Below, piece by piece: positions 17,518 to 25,631 of a DNA stretch of 64,000 bases (the stretch's first letter is position 1; each line of letters begins with the position of its first letter). The stretch is taken from contig URRQ01000003.1 in the NCBI GenBank assembly GCA_900550235.1, positions 1-64,000 on the forward strand. Direction: 5' to 3'. The stretch comes from an uncultured Lachnospiraceae bacterium (GTDB taxonomy: Bacteria; Bacillota; Clostridia; Lachnospirales; Lachnospiraceae). Below the pieces are notes generated by a model. It made no database searches. It saw only the letters and a list, made by a program, of their open reading frames with translations, and was not told where the DNA came from. A program made the translations under genes and the position numbers.

Positions 17518-17961
17518 ATGATACGAGTAATGACAATAGAAGACTATGAAGAGGTATTTGCACTTTGGAGGAAGATCAAAGGGTTTGGAATCCGCAGTGT
17601 AGATGATTCAAAAGCCGGAATTGCACGTTTCCTAAAAAGAAATCCAACGACGAGCATTGTTGCGGTGGAAGATGGGAAAATCGTAGGAAGTATACTTTGT
17701 GGACATGACGGAAGAAGAGGATGTTTTTATCATGTATGCGTGGATCCGGAATATCGAATGCGAGGAATCGGAAAATCGATGGTTGTAAAAGCGATGGAGG
17801 CATTGAAAGAAGAGGAGATTAACAAAGTTTGTTTGATCGCGTTTACAGAAAACGATATCGGAAATGCATTTTGGAATGAAATTGGCTGGACAAAGCGTTT
17901 GGATTTGAACTACTATGATTTCACGTTGAATGAGGAAAATATTACAGCATTTAATCAATAG
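17518..17961 (+). CDS. GNAT family N-acetyltransferase in the arginine operon
   Basis: 147-residue acetyl-CoA-dependent acetyltransferase. The acetyl-CoA-binding motif A is VCVDPEYRMRGIGKSMVVKAM (split here: VCVDPEYRMRGIGKS, then MVVKAM) at about residues 78-98. The C-terminal ENDIGNAFWNEIGW is typical of RimI-like members. It sits between argC and argJ with 13- and 17-base gaps, so it is co-transcribed with the acetylated ornithine pathway. A role as an auxiliary N-acetylglutamate synthase is possible but unproven. The start at 17518 is set by TAAGGAG. Confidence 0.82.
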   Translation: MIRVMTIEDYEEVFALWRKIKGFGIRSVDDSKAGIARFLKRNPTTSIVAVEDGKIVGSILCGHDGRRGCFYHVCVDPEYRMRGIGKSMVVKAMEALKEEEINKVCLIAFTENDIGNAFWNEIGWTKRLDLNYYDFTLNEENITAFNQ

Positions 17962-17978
17962 AAAAGGAGAGCAGGAAT

Positions 17979-19202
17979 ATGAAGGAGATTCAAGGAGGTG
18001 TAACTGCCGCAAAAGGATTTGAGGCGGCAGGTGTGGCAGCAGAAATTAAATACAAAGGACGGACAGACATGGCAATCGTATATAGCCAAACTCCATGTGT
18101 GGCAGCCGGAACATTTACAACGAATGTGGCAAAGGCAGCGCCAGTTACATGGGATCAGGAATTGGTAAAAGAAAGTGACTTTGTACAGGCAATTATTGTG
18201 AATTCAGGAATTGCCAATGCCTGCACAGGCCAGGAAGGGTATGGTTACTGTAAAGAGACGGCAGAAGCCGCTTCTTTGGTGCTTTCTATTCCGGTTAAAA
18301 GTGTTTTGCTAGGTTCTACAGGAGTTATCGGAAAGCAACTTCCAATGGACAGAGTGAAAAAAGGAGTTGAAAAACTTGCAGAAGCAAAGTCGGATTCTAT
18401 CGAGGCGGGAACAGCCGCGGCAAAAGCGATCATGACAACTGATACTTGTGAAAAAGAACTGGCAGTCCAAATTGAAATTGGAGGGAAAACAGTTACCATT
18501 GGTGGAATGGCAAAAGGTTCCGGTATGATTCACCCGAATATGTGTACAATGCTAAGTTTTATTACGACAGATGCGGTGATTACAAAAGCAGCGCTTCAGA
18601 AAGCATTGAGTGAAGATGTGAATGATACTTACAATATGATTTCTGTAGATGGAGATACATCTACTAATGATACAGTCCTTGTTCTTGCCAATGGAATGGC
18701 TGGAAATGCAGAGATTCAGGAAGGTACGGAAGAATATATTCTTTTCAAAAAAGCGCTCCATGAAGTTAATGTATATTTGGCAAAGAAGATTGCGGGAGAT
18801 GGAGAAGGGGCAACTGCGTTGTTTGAAGTTCATGTCGTAGGAGCAAAAACAAAAGAAGATGCAGTCAAACTCTCTAAATCAGTAGCATGTTCCAATCTGA
18901 CAAAAACGGCTATTGCAGGTCATGATGCAAACTGGGGACGAATTATCTGTGCAATGGGTTATTCCGGTGTGCAGTTTGATCCGGAGAAAGTAGATCTGTT
19001 TTTCGAAAGTTCTGCGGGTAAGATTCAAATTGCAGAAAATGGAGTGGCGCTTGATTTTAGTGAGGAAAAGGCGACAGAGATTTTATCACAACCTGCGGTA
19101 ACGGCAACGGCTGACGTGAAGATGGGAAGTGAAACTGCAACCGCATGGGGCTGTGATCTTACTCACGGATACATCGAGATTAATGCAGATTATCGTTCAT
19201 AA
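17979..19202 (+). CDS. argJ: Glutamate N-acetyltransferase / amino-acid N-acetyltransferase
   Basis: Transfers the acetyl group from N-acetylornithine to glutamate, closing the acetyl cycle; some members also use acetyl-CoA. It is an Ntn-type enzyme that cleaves itself before a threonine. The site is visible as GMIHPNMC-TML at about residue 190. AKGSGMIHPNM and the C-terminal CDLTHGYIEINADYR ending are diagnostic. Length 407 is normal. Whether it is mono- or bifunctional cannot be decided by eye. Confidence 0.94.
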   Translation: MKEIQGGVTAAKGFEAAGVAAEIKYKGRTDMAIVYSQTPCVAAGTFTTNVAKAAPVTWDQELVKESDFVQAIIVNSGIANACTGQEGYGYCKETAEAASLVLSIPVKSVLLGSTGVIGKQLPMDRVKKGVEKLAEAKSDSIEAGTAAAKAIMTTDTCEKELAVQIEIGGKTVTIGGMAKGSGMIHPNMCTMLSFITTDAVITKAALQKALSEDVNDTYNMISVDGDTSTNDTVLVLANGMAGNAEIQEGTEEYILFKKALHEVNVYLAKKIAGDGEGATALFEVHVVGAKTKEDAVKLSKSVACSNLTKTAIAGHDANWGRIICAMGYSGVQFDPEKVDLFFESSAGKIQIAENGVALDFSEEKATEILSQPAVTATADVKMGSETATAWGCDLTHGYIEINADYRS

Positions 19203-19226
19203 TAAGACTTGACGGAGGAAGACTTC

Positions 19227-20150
19227 ATGAGATTGGAAAGAAGGAGCAATATGAAAGCAAATATGCAGAAATATTTGGACAAAGCAGAAGTGCTGATCGA
19301 AGCGCTTCCTTATATTCAGAAGTTTAATCGAAAGATTATTGTTGTAAAGTATGGCGGAAGCGCTATGCTTGATGAAGAATTGAAAAGAAATGTCATTGAA
19401 GACGTTACCCTTCTAAAACTTGTTGGTTTTAAACCGATCATTGTACATGGCGGAGGTAAAGACATCAATCAATGGTTGGAAAAAGTTGGGAAAAAACCGG
19501 AATTTAAGAATGGACTTCGAGTGACTGATGCAGAGACAATGGAGATTGCAGAGATGGTGCTTGGAAAAGTAAATAAAAGCCTTGTGCAGCTTGTGGAATC
19601 TCTTGGCGTTCGTGCGATTGGAATTAGTGGAAAAGACGGTGGACTTTTGAAGGTTGATAAAAAATATGCCGAAGGAGAAGACATTGGATTTGTAGGAGAT
19701 GTAAAAGAAGTCAATGCGCCAATCCTGTATGATCTTTTGGAAAAAGATTTTCTTCCAATTATATGTTCCATTGGATTGGATGATGAATACAATACATATA
19801 ATATCAATGCAGATGATGCGGCAAGCGCAATCGCCAAAGCAGTCGGCGCTGAAAAACTTGCATTTTTAAGTGACATTGAAGGAGTCTATCAAGATGTAAA
19901 TGATCCGGATACGATTATTGCAGAGATTACGATCGATGAAGCAAAAGGTCTGATCGATGACGGAACAATCAGTGGAGGAATGATTCCGAAACTTCAAAAC
20001 TGTATGGAAGCTATTGAAAACGGAGTCGAGCGAGTGCATATTTTAGACGGCAGAATTCCACATTGTCTTTTGTTGGAAATATTTACACACAAAGGAATTG
20101 GGACTGCAATTTTAAAAAATGATGGAAGCAGGTTTTATCATGAACAATAA
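19227..20150 (+). CDS. argB: Acetylglutamate kinase
   Basis: Phosphorylates N-acetylglutamate with ATP, the usual control step of the pathway. Visible motifs include IIVVKYGGSAM, PIIVHGGGKDINQWL and, near the C-terminus, GTISGGMIPKLQNC. The start is ambiguous: ATG 19227 has GGAGGA seven bases upstream, while ATG 19251 (MKANMQKYLDKAEVL) has AAGGAG four bases upstream and would give a more typical N-terminus. The gene ends 11 bases inside argD. Confidence 0.92.
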   Translation: MRLERRSNMKANMQKYLDKAEVLIEALPYIQKFNRKIIVVKYGGSAMLDEELKRNVIEDVTLLKLVGFKPIIVHGGGKDINQWLEKVGKKPEFKNGLRVTDAETMEIAEMVLGKVNKSLVQLVESLGVRAIGISGKDGGLLKVDKKYAEGEDIGFVGDVKEVNAPILYDLLEKDFLPIICSIGLDDEYNTYNINADDAASAIAKAVGAEKLAFLSDIEGVYQDVNDPDTIIAEITIDEAKGLIDDGTISGGMIPKLQNCMEAIENGVERVHILDGRIPHCLLLEIFTHKGIGTAILKNDGSRFYHEQ

Positions 20151-21324
20151 ATATATGGAACAGGCAGAGCAGGCCCTTGTACATACATACAATCGTTATC
20201 CAATTGTATTGGATTATGGAGAAGGGGTATATCTCTACGATACAGAAGGGAAAAAATATTTGGATTTTGCAGCAGGGATTGCAGTCTGCTCTTTAGGATA
20301 TGGTCATCCGGAATATAACAAGGCGTTAAAAGAACAGATGGAAAAGTTGTTGCATGTGTCAAATCTTTTCTATACAGCGCCGGTTGTAGATGCAGCAGAA
20401 AAATTAAAGAAGGCATCACAGATGGATCGTATCTTTTTTACAAATAGTGGAACAGAAGCGATCGAGGGCGCTTTAAAAGCAGCTAGAAAATATGCTTATA
20501 CAAAGAAGTCGGGAAAGTATGAATTCATTGCAATGGAGCACTCTTTTCATGGAAGAAGCATGGGAGCGGTATCTGTGACGGGAACAGAGAACTATCGAAC
20601 ACCGTTTGAACCTTTAGTTGGCGGTGTGAGATTTGCAAAATACAATGATTTGGAAAGTGTAAAAGCCCAGGTAACAGATCAGACATGTGCAATCATTTTA
20701 GAGACTGTACAAGGCGAAGGTGGAATTTATCTGGCGGAGTCAGAATTTTTAAAAGGGATTCGAATGTTGTGTGATGAGAACGATATCCTTCTTATACTTG
20801 ACGAAATTCAATGTGGAATGGGACGAACAGGTTCGATGTTTGCATGGCAGGATTATGGAGTGCGTCCGGATATTATGTGCATGGCAAAAGCTATTGGAAA
20901 CGGGGTGCCGGTCGGAGCATTTGCTATGACAGAAGAGGTTGCAGAATATTCTTTAAAACCGGGGGATCATGGTACAACATATGGAGGAAATCCATTTGCG
21001 TGTGCCGCAGTTGACAAGGTATTGGATATTTTTGAAAAAGATCATATTGTGGAACATGTGAAAGAAGTGACTCCGTATTTGGAGAAAAAATTAGACGGGC
21101 TTGTTGAAAAATATGACGGAGTGCTAAAAAGACGTGGAAAAGGTTTGATGCAGGGTCTTGTTCTTGCACGTCCGGTAGGAGAAGTCATTGCCAATGCGCA
21201 AAAAGAGGGGCTGCTTGTCATATCAGCAGGTGGTAATGTGTTACGAATGGTTCCGCCGCTTGTGATTGAAAAAGAGCATGTAGATGAAATGATCGAAAAA
21301 TTAGAGAAAGCATTACAAAGATAA
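20140..21324 (+). CDS. argD: Acetylornithine aminotransferase
   Basis: PLP-dependent class III aminotransferase converting N-acetylglutamate semialdehyde to N-acetylornithine. Visible are the FFTNSGTEAIEGALKAARK segment, the Asp of ILILDEIQCGMGRTG and the PLP lysine in CMAKAIGNGVPVGAF at about residue 250. The ATG at 20140 overlaps argB; the ribosome site is weak, so it relies on coupling. About 394 residues is typical. Last gene of the arg operon. Confidence 0.93.
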   Translation: MNNKYMEQAEQALVHTYNRYPIVLDYGEGVYLYDTEGKKYLDFAAGIAVCSLGYGHPEYNKALKEQMEKLLHVSNLFYTAPVVDAAEKLKKASQMDRIFFTNSGTEAIEGALKAARKYAYTKKSGKYEFIAMEHSFHGRSMGAVSVTGTENYRTPFEPLVGGVRFAKYNDLESVKAQVTDQTCAIILETVQGEGGIYLAESEFLKGIRMLCDENDILLILDEIQCGMGRTGSMFAWQDYGVRPDIMCMAKAIGNGVPVGAFAMTEEVAEYSLKPGDHGTTYGGNPFACAAVDKVLDIFEKDHIVEHVKEVTPYLEKKLDGLVEKYDGVLKRRGKGLMQGLVLARPVGEVIANAQKEGLLVISAGGNVLRMVPPLVIEKEHVDEMIEKLEKALQR

Positions 21325-21389
21325 AAGATGCATAAAAATCCAATCATTGGATATTCTTATCGTAGAAGACAAATCTAGGAGGAATATGA

Positions 21390-21821
21390 ATGATTGGATT
21401 TATTATTGCCTTGATTTCGGGGGCGCTTATGAGCGTCCAAGGGGTATTTAACACACAAGTAACAAAGACAACCGGCATGTGGGTGTCTAACGGATGGGTA
21501 CAGATTACGGCTTTTCTCGTTTGTGTAGTGGCATGGTTTTTTACAGGAAGAGATAGTGTTATGGCTATTACGAGGGTAGAACCTAAATATGTGCTTTTGG
21601 GAGGAGTGATAGGAGCAGGGATCACATGGACGGTTATCAAAAGCATGGAAATGCTAGGTCCTGCCAAGGCGGCTCTTTTGATCGTATTTTCACAATTGAT
21701 CATAGCATATGTTATTGAATTACTCGGATTATTTGGTGTAGAAAGATCACCGCTTGAATGGAGAAAGATAATCGGTATGGGAATTGCACTTGTAGGAGTG
21801 ACAATCTTCCAATGGAAGTAA
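21390..21821 (+). CDS. DMT family (YdcZ/DUF606-like) membrane protein
   Basis: 143-residue membrane protein with four to five hydrophobic helices. The N-terminus FIIALISGALMSVQGVFNT is typical of the YdcZ/DUF606 group of small drug/metabolite transporters, which usually work as dimers or pairs. It follows argD after 65 bases containing a short palindrome (ATCCAAT-C-ATTGGAT, 21338-21352). It may therefore be an independent gene with its own AGGAGG ribosome site. The substrate is unknown. Confidence 0.78.
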   Translation: MIGFIIALISGALMSVQGVFNTQVTKTTGMWVSNGWVQITAFLVCVVAWFFTGRDSVMAITRVEPKYVLLGGVIGAGITWTVIKSMEMLGPAKAALLIVFSQLIIAYVIELLGLFGVERSPLEWRKIIGMGIALVGVTIFQWK

Positions 21822-21932
21822 GCGGAATCTTCCGGTGGAAGAGGTTGCATTTTAAAATGAAATTCGTTACAATGTTAGTGTCTGGCATAGAGGGGTATTG
21901 TGATTTCAAAGAAGAGATTACAAGGAGGATTT

Positions 21933-22568
21933 ATGTGGGACATGAAGAAAAAAATGTGTTATTTGGGAATTGCGTTGTTCTTTATTTTTAGTGCAGGATG
22001 TAAGGAAAAGGAGAGGATTCCGTTAGAAGAAATTCCGGTGGAAGAATCCGTTCAAGATACGGAAGATAAAAACAGCAAGAAGATAAATTCTACAGATCGA
22101 TCTGACAAACAAGAACAAGAGACAGAGAATTCTGTGTTTTTCGTATATGTATGCGGAGCAGTCAATCGGCCGGGAGTTTATGAACTGGAAGCCGGAAGTC
22201 GAGTCTATACTGCGATACAGGCTGCAGGCGGAATGACGGAAGAAGCAGATCAGAATTATCTGAATCAGGCAGAAAGCCTGAAAGATGGACAACAGGTTTA
22301 CGTTCCTTCAAAAGGAGAGGCAGAAACGGATGCGGATTCTTGGAAGGGAGAACGTGTGATGAGAGAAAAGGACAATGGAAAAGTGAATCTGAATACGGCC
22401 GGAAAAGAAGAATTGATGACTTTGACCGGAATAGGGGAGGCAAAAGCGGAAAGTATTATCCGATATCGGGAAGAGAACGGAGAATTTCAAACACCTGAGG
22501 ATCTTATGAAGATTGAAGGGATTAAAACCGGCGTGTTCGATAAGATAAAAGAACAGATTACAGTATAA
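21933..22568 (+). CDS. comEA: ComEA-like helix-hairpin-helix DNA-binding lipoprotein
   Basis: Surface DNA receptor for transformation. The N-terminus is a lipoprotein signal with lipobox FSAGC (about residue 21). An SLBB-type domain follows (VFFVYVCGAVNRPGVYEL at about 70-87). Then comes a ComEA helix-hairpin-helix pair at the C-terminus (KVNLNTAGKEELMTLTGIG...FQTPEDLMKIEGIKTGVF). Most ComEA proteins have a transmembrane anchor, so the lipid anchor is a variation. The ATG at 21933 follows AAGGAGGA closely; ATG 21942 is an alternative. comEC lies four genes downstream. Confidence 0.88.
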   Translation: MWDMKKKMCYLGIALFFIFSAGCKEKERIPLEEIPVEESVQDTEDKNSKKINSTDRSDKQEQETENSVFFVYVCGAVNRPGVYELEAGSRVYTAIQAAGGMTEEADQNYLNQAESLKDGQQVYVPSKGEAETDADSWKGERVMREKDNGKVNLNTAGKEELMTLTGIGEAKAESIIRYREENGEFQTPEDLMKIEGIKTGVFDKIKEQITV

Positions 22569-22582
22569 TAAGGGAGAAGAAA

Positions 22583-23272
22583 ATGGGAAAGAAGATATTG
22601 GTTGTTGATGATGAAAAACTCATTGTGAAAGGAATCAGGTTCAGTTTGGAACAAGACGGAATGGAAGTAGACTGCGCATATGATGGAGAAGAAGCATTCA
22701 ACAAGGCGAAGGAGAATACGTATGATCTGATTCTTTTGGACGTAATGCTTCCAAAATATACAGGATTTGAAGTGTGTCAGATGATCCGGGAATTTTCTGA
22801 TGTGCCGGTGATCATGCTGACAGCAAAGGGAGATGACATGGATAAGATCCTTGGTCTTGAATATGGAGCAGATGACTACATAACAAAACCTTTTAATATA
22901 TTAGAAGTAAAAGCGAGAATTAAAGCGATTTTAAGAAGAATAAGTAAACAAAGTACAGAAAAAGAAAATGAACATGTCATTTTGAAACATGATATGAAGA
23001 TCGATCGTCAGAGCCGTCGCGTATATGTGAAAGAGAAAGAAATTAATCTAACTGCAAAGGAATTTGATCTTTTGGAACTTCTTGCTATGAATCCGGACAA
23101 AGTATATTCAAGAGAAGAACTCCTGAATATTGTCTGGGGATATGAATATCCGGGGGATGCAAGAACGGTGGATGTTCATGTAAGGAGACTTCGTGAAAAA
23201 GTAGAGCCAAATCCGAGTGATCCGATGTACGTTTATACGAAATGGGGAGTTGGTTACTATTTTAGAGGTTAA
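22583..23272 (+). CDS. OmpR/PhoB-family response regulator
   Basis: Two-component DNA-binding regulator. The N-terminal receiver has VVDDEK, the phospho-acceptor Asp in LILLDVMLP at about residue 53, the Thr of MLTAKG and the Lys of YITKPF. The C-terminal winged helix ends in the OmpR signature VDVHVRRLREKVE...GVGYYF. Its 3' end overlaps the possible start of the sensor kinase. Placed between comEA and the GerMN/comEC genes, it may control this cluster; that is inference. Confidence 0.93.
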   Translation: MGKKILVVDDEKLIVKGIRFSLEQDGMEVDCAYDGEEAFNKAKENTYDLILLDVMLPKYTGFEVCQMIREFSDVPVIMLTAKGDDMDKILGLEYGADDYITKPFNILEVKARIKAILRRISKQSTEKENEHVILKHDMKIDRQSRRVYVKEKEINLTAKEFDLLELLAMNPDKVYSREELLNIVWGYEYPGDARTVDVHVRRLREKVEPNPSDPMYVYTKWGVGYYFRG

Positions 23273-24689
23273 AAAAAGATTTCAAACAAAATTTGCAAAA
23301 AGTCTGCGGGCGCGCATTCTCTTTCTCCTTGTTGTGATCGGAATGGTTCCGTGTACTGTACTTGGGATTATGATCGTGTCTACACACCAGGAGAGAAGTA
23401 TTGAGCGATATATGGCGCAGATTCAGAATCAATGTACGATCCTTTCGAATCAATTGAAAAATTATTCGAATCTAAGTGAAACAGAATTACAAGTAATCGA
23501 CGCAGAGATGACACAGCTTTCGAATATTTATAGTGGCCGGATTTTACTCATCAATGATGAATTTCGAGTTGTAAAAGACACTTACGAATTAGATGAAGGG
23601 AAAACGGTAGTTTCAGAAGATGTCATTCGTTGTTATCAGGGAAAAGGAACTGCAATTCATGATAAAGAAAACAGTTTTATTGAAGTAACGACCCCGATTA
23701 AAAGAGGGAAGGAAATCGTAGGAATTTTTCTAATGAGTGTTTCTACGGATAACATCGAACAAAGTGGGAATTCTTTGCAGAATATTTGTGATGTTGTGAT
23801 AGGAACGATGGGAATTCTGATCCTGATTATTGCTGTGTTTTTATCAACGTTGATGGTTCGTCCTTTTGCAAGGATTACGAAAGCGATTGAAGCTGTAAAC
23901 GAAGGATATGAGTCGGAAGACTTGTGTGAAAATACATATACGGAGACAGCGCTGATTTCTGACGCATTCAACAAGATGTTAGGGCGAATGCGTGTGGTAG
24001 ATCAATCTCGACAGGAATTTGTGTCGAATGTGTCTCATGAATTAAAGACACCGATCACCTCGATGAAAGTATTGGCAGATTCTCTCCTTGCACAGGAAGA
24101 TGTTCCGGTAGAGCTTTATAAAGAATTTATGGGAGATATTGCGGAAGAAATTGAGCGAGAGAATAAAATCATAAATGATTTACTATCTCTCGTAAAAATG
24201 GATAAAACGTCTGCGAATCTGAATATTAAATCAGAAAATATCAATGAACTTTTAGAACGGATTTTAAAACGGCTTCGCCCGATTGCAAAACAACATAATA
24301 TCGAAGTAGTATTTGAATCCTTCCGTCCGGTTGTTGCAGAAATAGATGAGGTAAAAATGAGCCTTGCTTTATCAAACCTTGTGGAGAATGCAATCAAGTA
24401 TAATAAGGAAAACGGCTGGGTACATGTTTCTTTAAATGCAGATCATAAGTATTTTTATGTGAAAGTAGCGGATTCCGGAATCGGAATTCCGAAACAGGAT
24501 ACAGAAAATATTTTTGAACGTTTTTACCGAGTGGATAAATCGCATTCAAGAGAAATCGGAGGAACCGGACTTGGACTTGCAATTACCCGTAATGCGATTA
24601 TTATGCATCGTGGTGCAATCAAAGTATACAGCGAAGAAGGGGAAGGAACAACATTTACAGTTCGTGTTCCATTAACCTATGTTGTGTAA
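23217..24689 (+). CDS. Membrane sensor histidine kinase
   Basis: Partner of the preceding regulator. There is a first membrane helix (ILFLLVVIGMVPCTVLGIMIV), an extracytoplasmic sensor of about 130 residues and a second helix (VIGTMGILILIIAVFLSTLMV). A HAMP-like linker, the H-box FVSNVSHELKTPITSM, the N-box NLVENAIKYNKE and the G boxes DSGIGIP and GGTGLGLAI follow. The start is unresolved: GTG 23217 lies inside the regulator gene, TTG 23250 is an alternative, and no canonical start follows the AGAGG at 23264. Translation probably depends on coupling to the regulator gene. Confidence 0.9.
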   Translation: MIRCTFIRNGELVTILEVKKRFQTKFAKSLRARILFLLVVIGMVPCTVLGIMIVSTHQERSIERYMAQIQNQCTILSNQLKNYSNLSETELQVIDAEMTQLSNIYSGRILLINDEFRVVKDTYELDEGKTVVSEDVIRCYQGKGTAIHDKENSFIEVTTPIKRGKEIVGIFLMSVSTDNIEQSGNSLQNICDVVIGTMGILILIIAVFLSTLMVRPFARITKAIEAVNEGYESEDLCENTYTETALISDAFNKMLGRMRVVDQSRQEFVSNVSHELKTPITSMKVLADSLLAQEDVPVELYKEFMGDIAEEIERENKIINDLLSLVKMDKTSANLNIKSENINELLERILKRLRPIAKQHNIEVVFESFRPVVAEIDEVKMSLALSNLVENAIKYNKENGWVHVSLNADHKYFYVKVADSGIGIPKQDTENIFERFYRVDKSHSREIGGTGLGLAITRNAIIMHRGAIKVYSEEGEGTTFTVRVPLTYVV

Positions 24690-24702
24690 GGGAGAGGGAA
24701 AA

Positions 24703-25629
24703 ATGAAAAGGCATAGAATGATATATTTCGTGGTGATGCTATTGATTTTGCTTCTGGCGGGGTGTCAGACGAAAGGCGAGTTTGAAAAGAAGGGACCGCA
24801 TCCTCATTTGTTTTACCAGAACATGGATGGAACAGGACTTACCATGGTAGATTATGCGATAGAAGAAAAAGATGCGGAAACAGCTGTTGCATCGATGTTG
24901 AAACAGCTTCGCAAAAGTCCTGATTCGGTTGAATTGTGTGCGGCAATTCCTCAAAATGTAGAGGTGGAAGAATACCATTTAGAGGAAGGAACGCTGCATC
25001 TTTATATGAGCAGTTCTTATCAGCAGCTTGATGAAGTGCAGGAAGTGCTTGTAAGAGCGGCGCTAGTTCAATCATTGATTCAGATTGATGGAGTAGATTC
25101 TGTAGATATGTTTGTGGGGAAGAAACCGTTAGCTACAAAGAATGGAAAACCTGTTGGTCAAATGAATGATCAATCCTTTGTGAAGAATACAGGAACAGCA
25201 TTCAAATCGCTTCAAAAGACAACATTAACATTATTTTATTCCAATAAAAAAGGAGACAAGCTGATTCCGGAAAAAGAAGACGTTCATTATTTAGGAAATG
25301 TTTCTATGGAAAAGCTGGTGTTGGAACAATTGTCGGAAGAGCGAAAATCCAATGAAGTAAAACGGACGTTTTTGCCGCAAATTCGTATTTTAAATACTTC
25401 TGTAAAAGATGGAATCTGTTATATTAATTTGGGAAAAGAATTTTTAACATCTCCGTATGAGGCGAGTCCGGAAGTTGTTATCTATGGAATTGTGAATTCC
25501 ATTGTGAGTAATTGTGATGTTAGTCGTGTACAATTTTCTATAGAAGGAGATTCTACAGTAAAATTCATGGGAAAACTGAGTTTTGAAGAACCTTTTGAGC
25601 GTAACATTGAGTTAGTAGAGAATGAATAA
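24703..25629 (+). CDS. GerMN domain lipoprotein
   Basis: Exported lipoprotein: MKRHRMIYFVVMLLILLLAGC carries the signal (21 residues, broken here as MKRHRMIYFVVMLLI and LLLAGC). The C-terminal half contains a GerMN domain (LFYSNKKGDKL...VLEQL...ILNTSVKDGICYINLGKEF). The N-terminal half shows a diverged copy of the same pattern, so it may be a double-GerMN protein. GerM-type proteins serve sporulation and germination at the membrane-wall interface. ATG 24703 is preceded by GGGAGAGG. It follows the kinase and precedes comEC by two bases. Confidence 0.82.
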   Translation: MKRHRMIYFVVMLLILLLAGCQTKGEFEKKGPHPHLFYQNMDGTGLTMVDYAIEEKDAETAVASMLKQLRKSPDSVELCAAIPQNVEVEEYHLEEGTLHLYMSSSYQQLDEVQEVLVRAALVQSLIQIDGVDSVDMFVGKKPLATKNGKPVGQMNDQSFVKNTGTAFKSLQKTTLTLFYSNKKGDKLIPEKEDVHYLGNVSMEKLVLEQLSEERKSNEVKRTFLPQIRILNTSVKDGICYINLGKEFLTSPYEASPEVVIYGIVNSIVSNCDVSRVQFSIEGDSTVKFMGKLSFEEPFERNIELVENE

Positions 25630-25631
25630 CG

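Noticed and set aside
21338..21352. Palindrome ATCCAAT-C-ATTGGAT as a terminator after argD
   Set aside because: Loop of one base, low GC and no T-run; may be an operator at best.
21344..21850. Antisense reading frame over the DMT gene
   Set aside because: Forward frame has AGGAGG and clear membrane helices; the reverse is Pro/Thr-rich noise.
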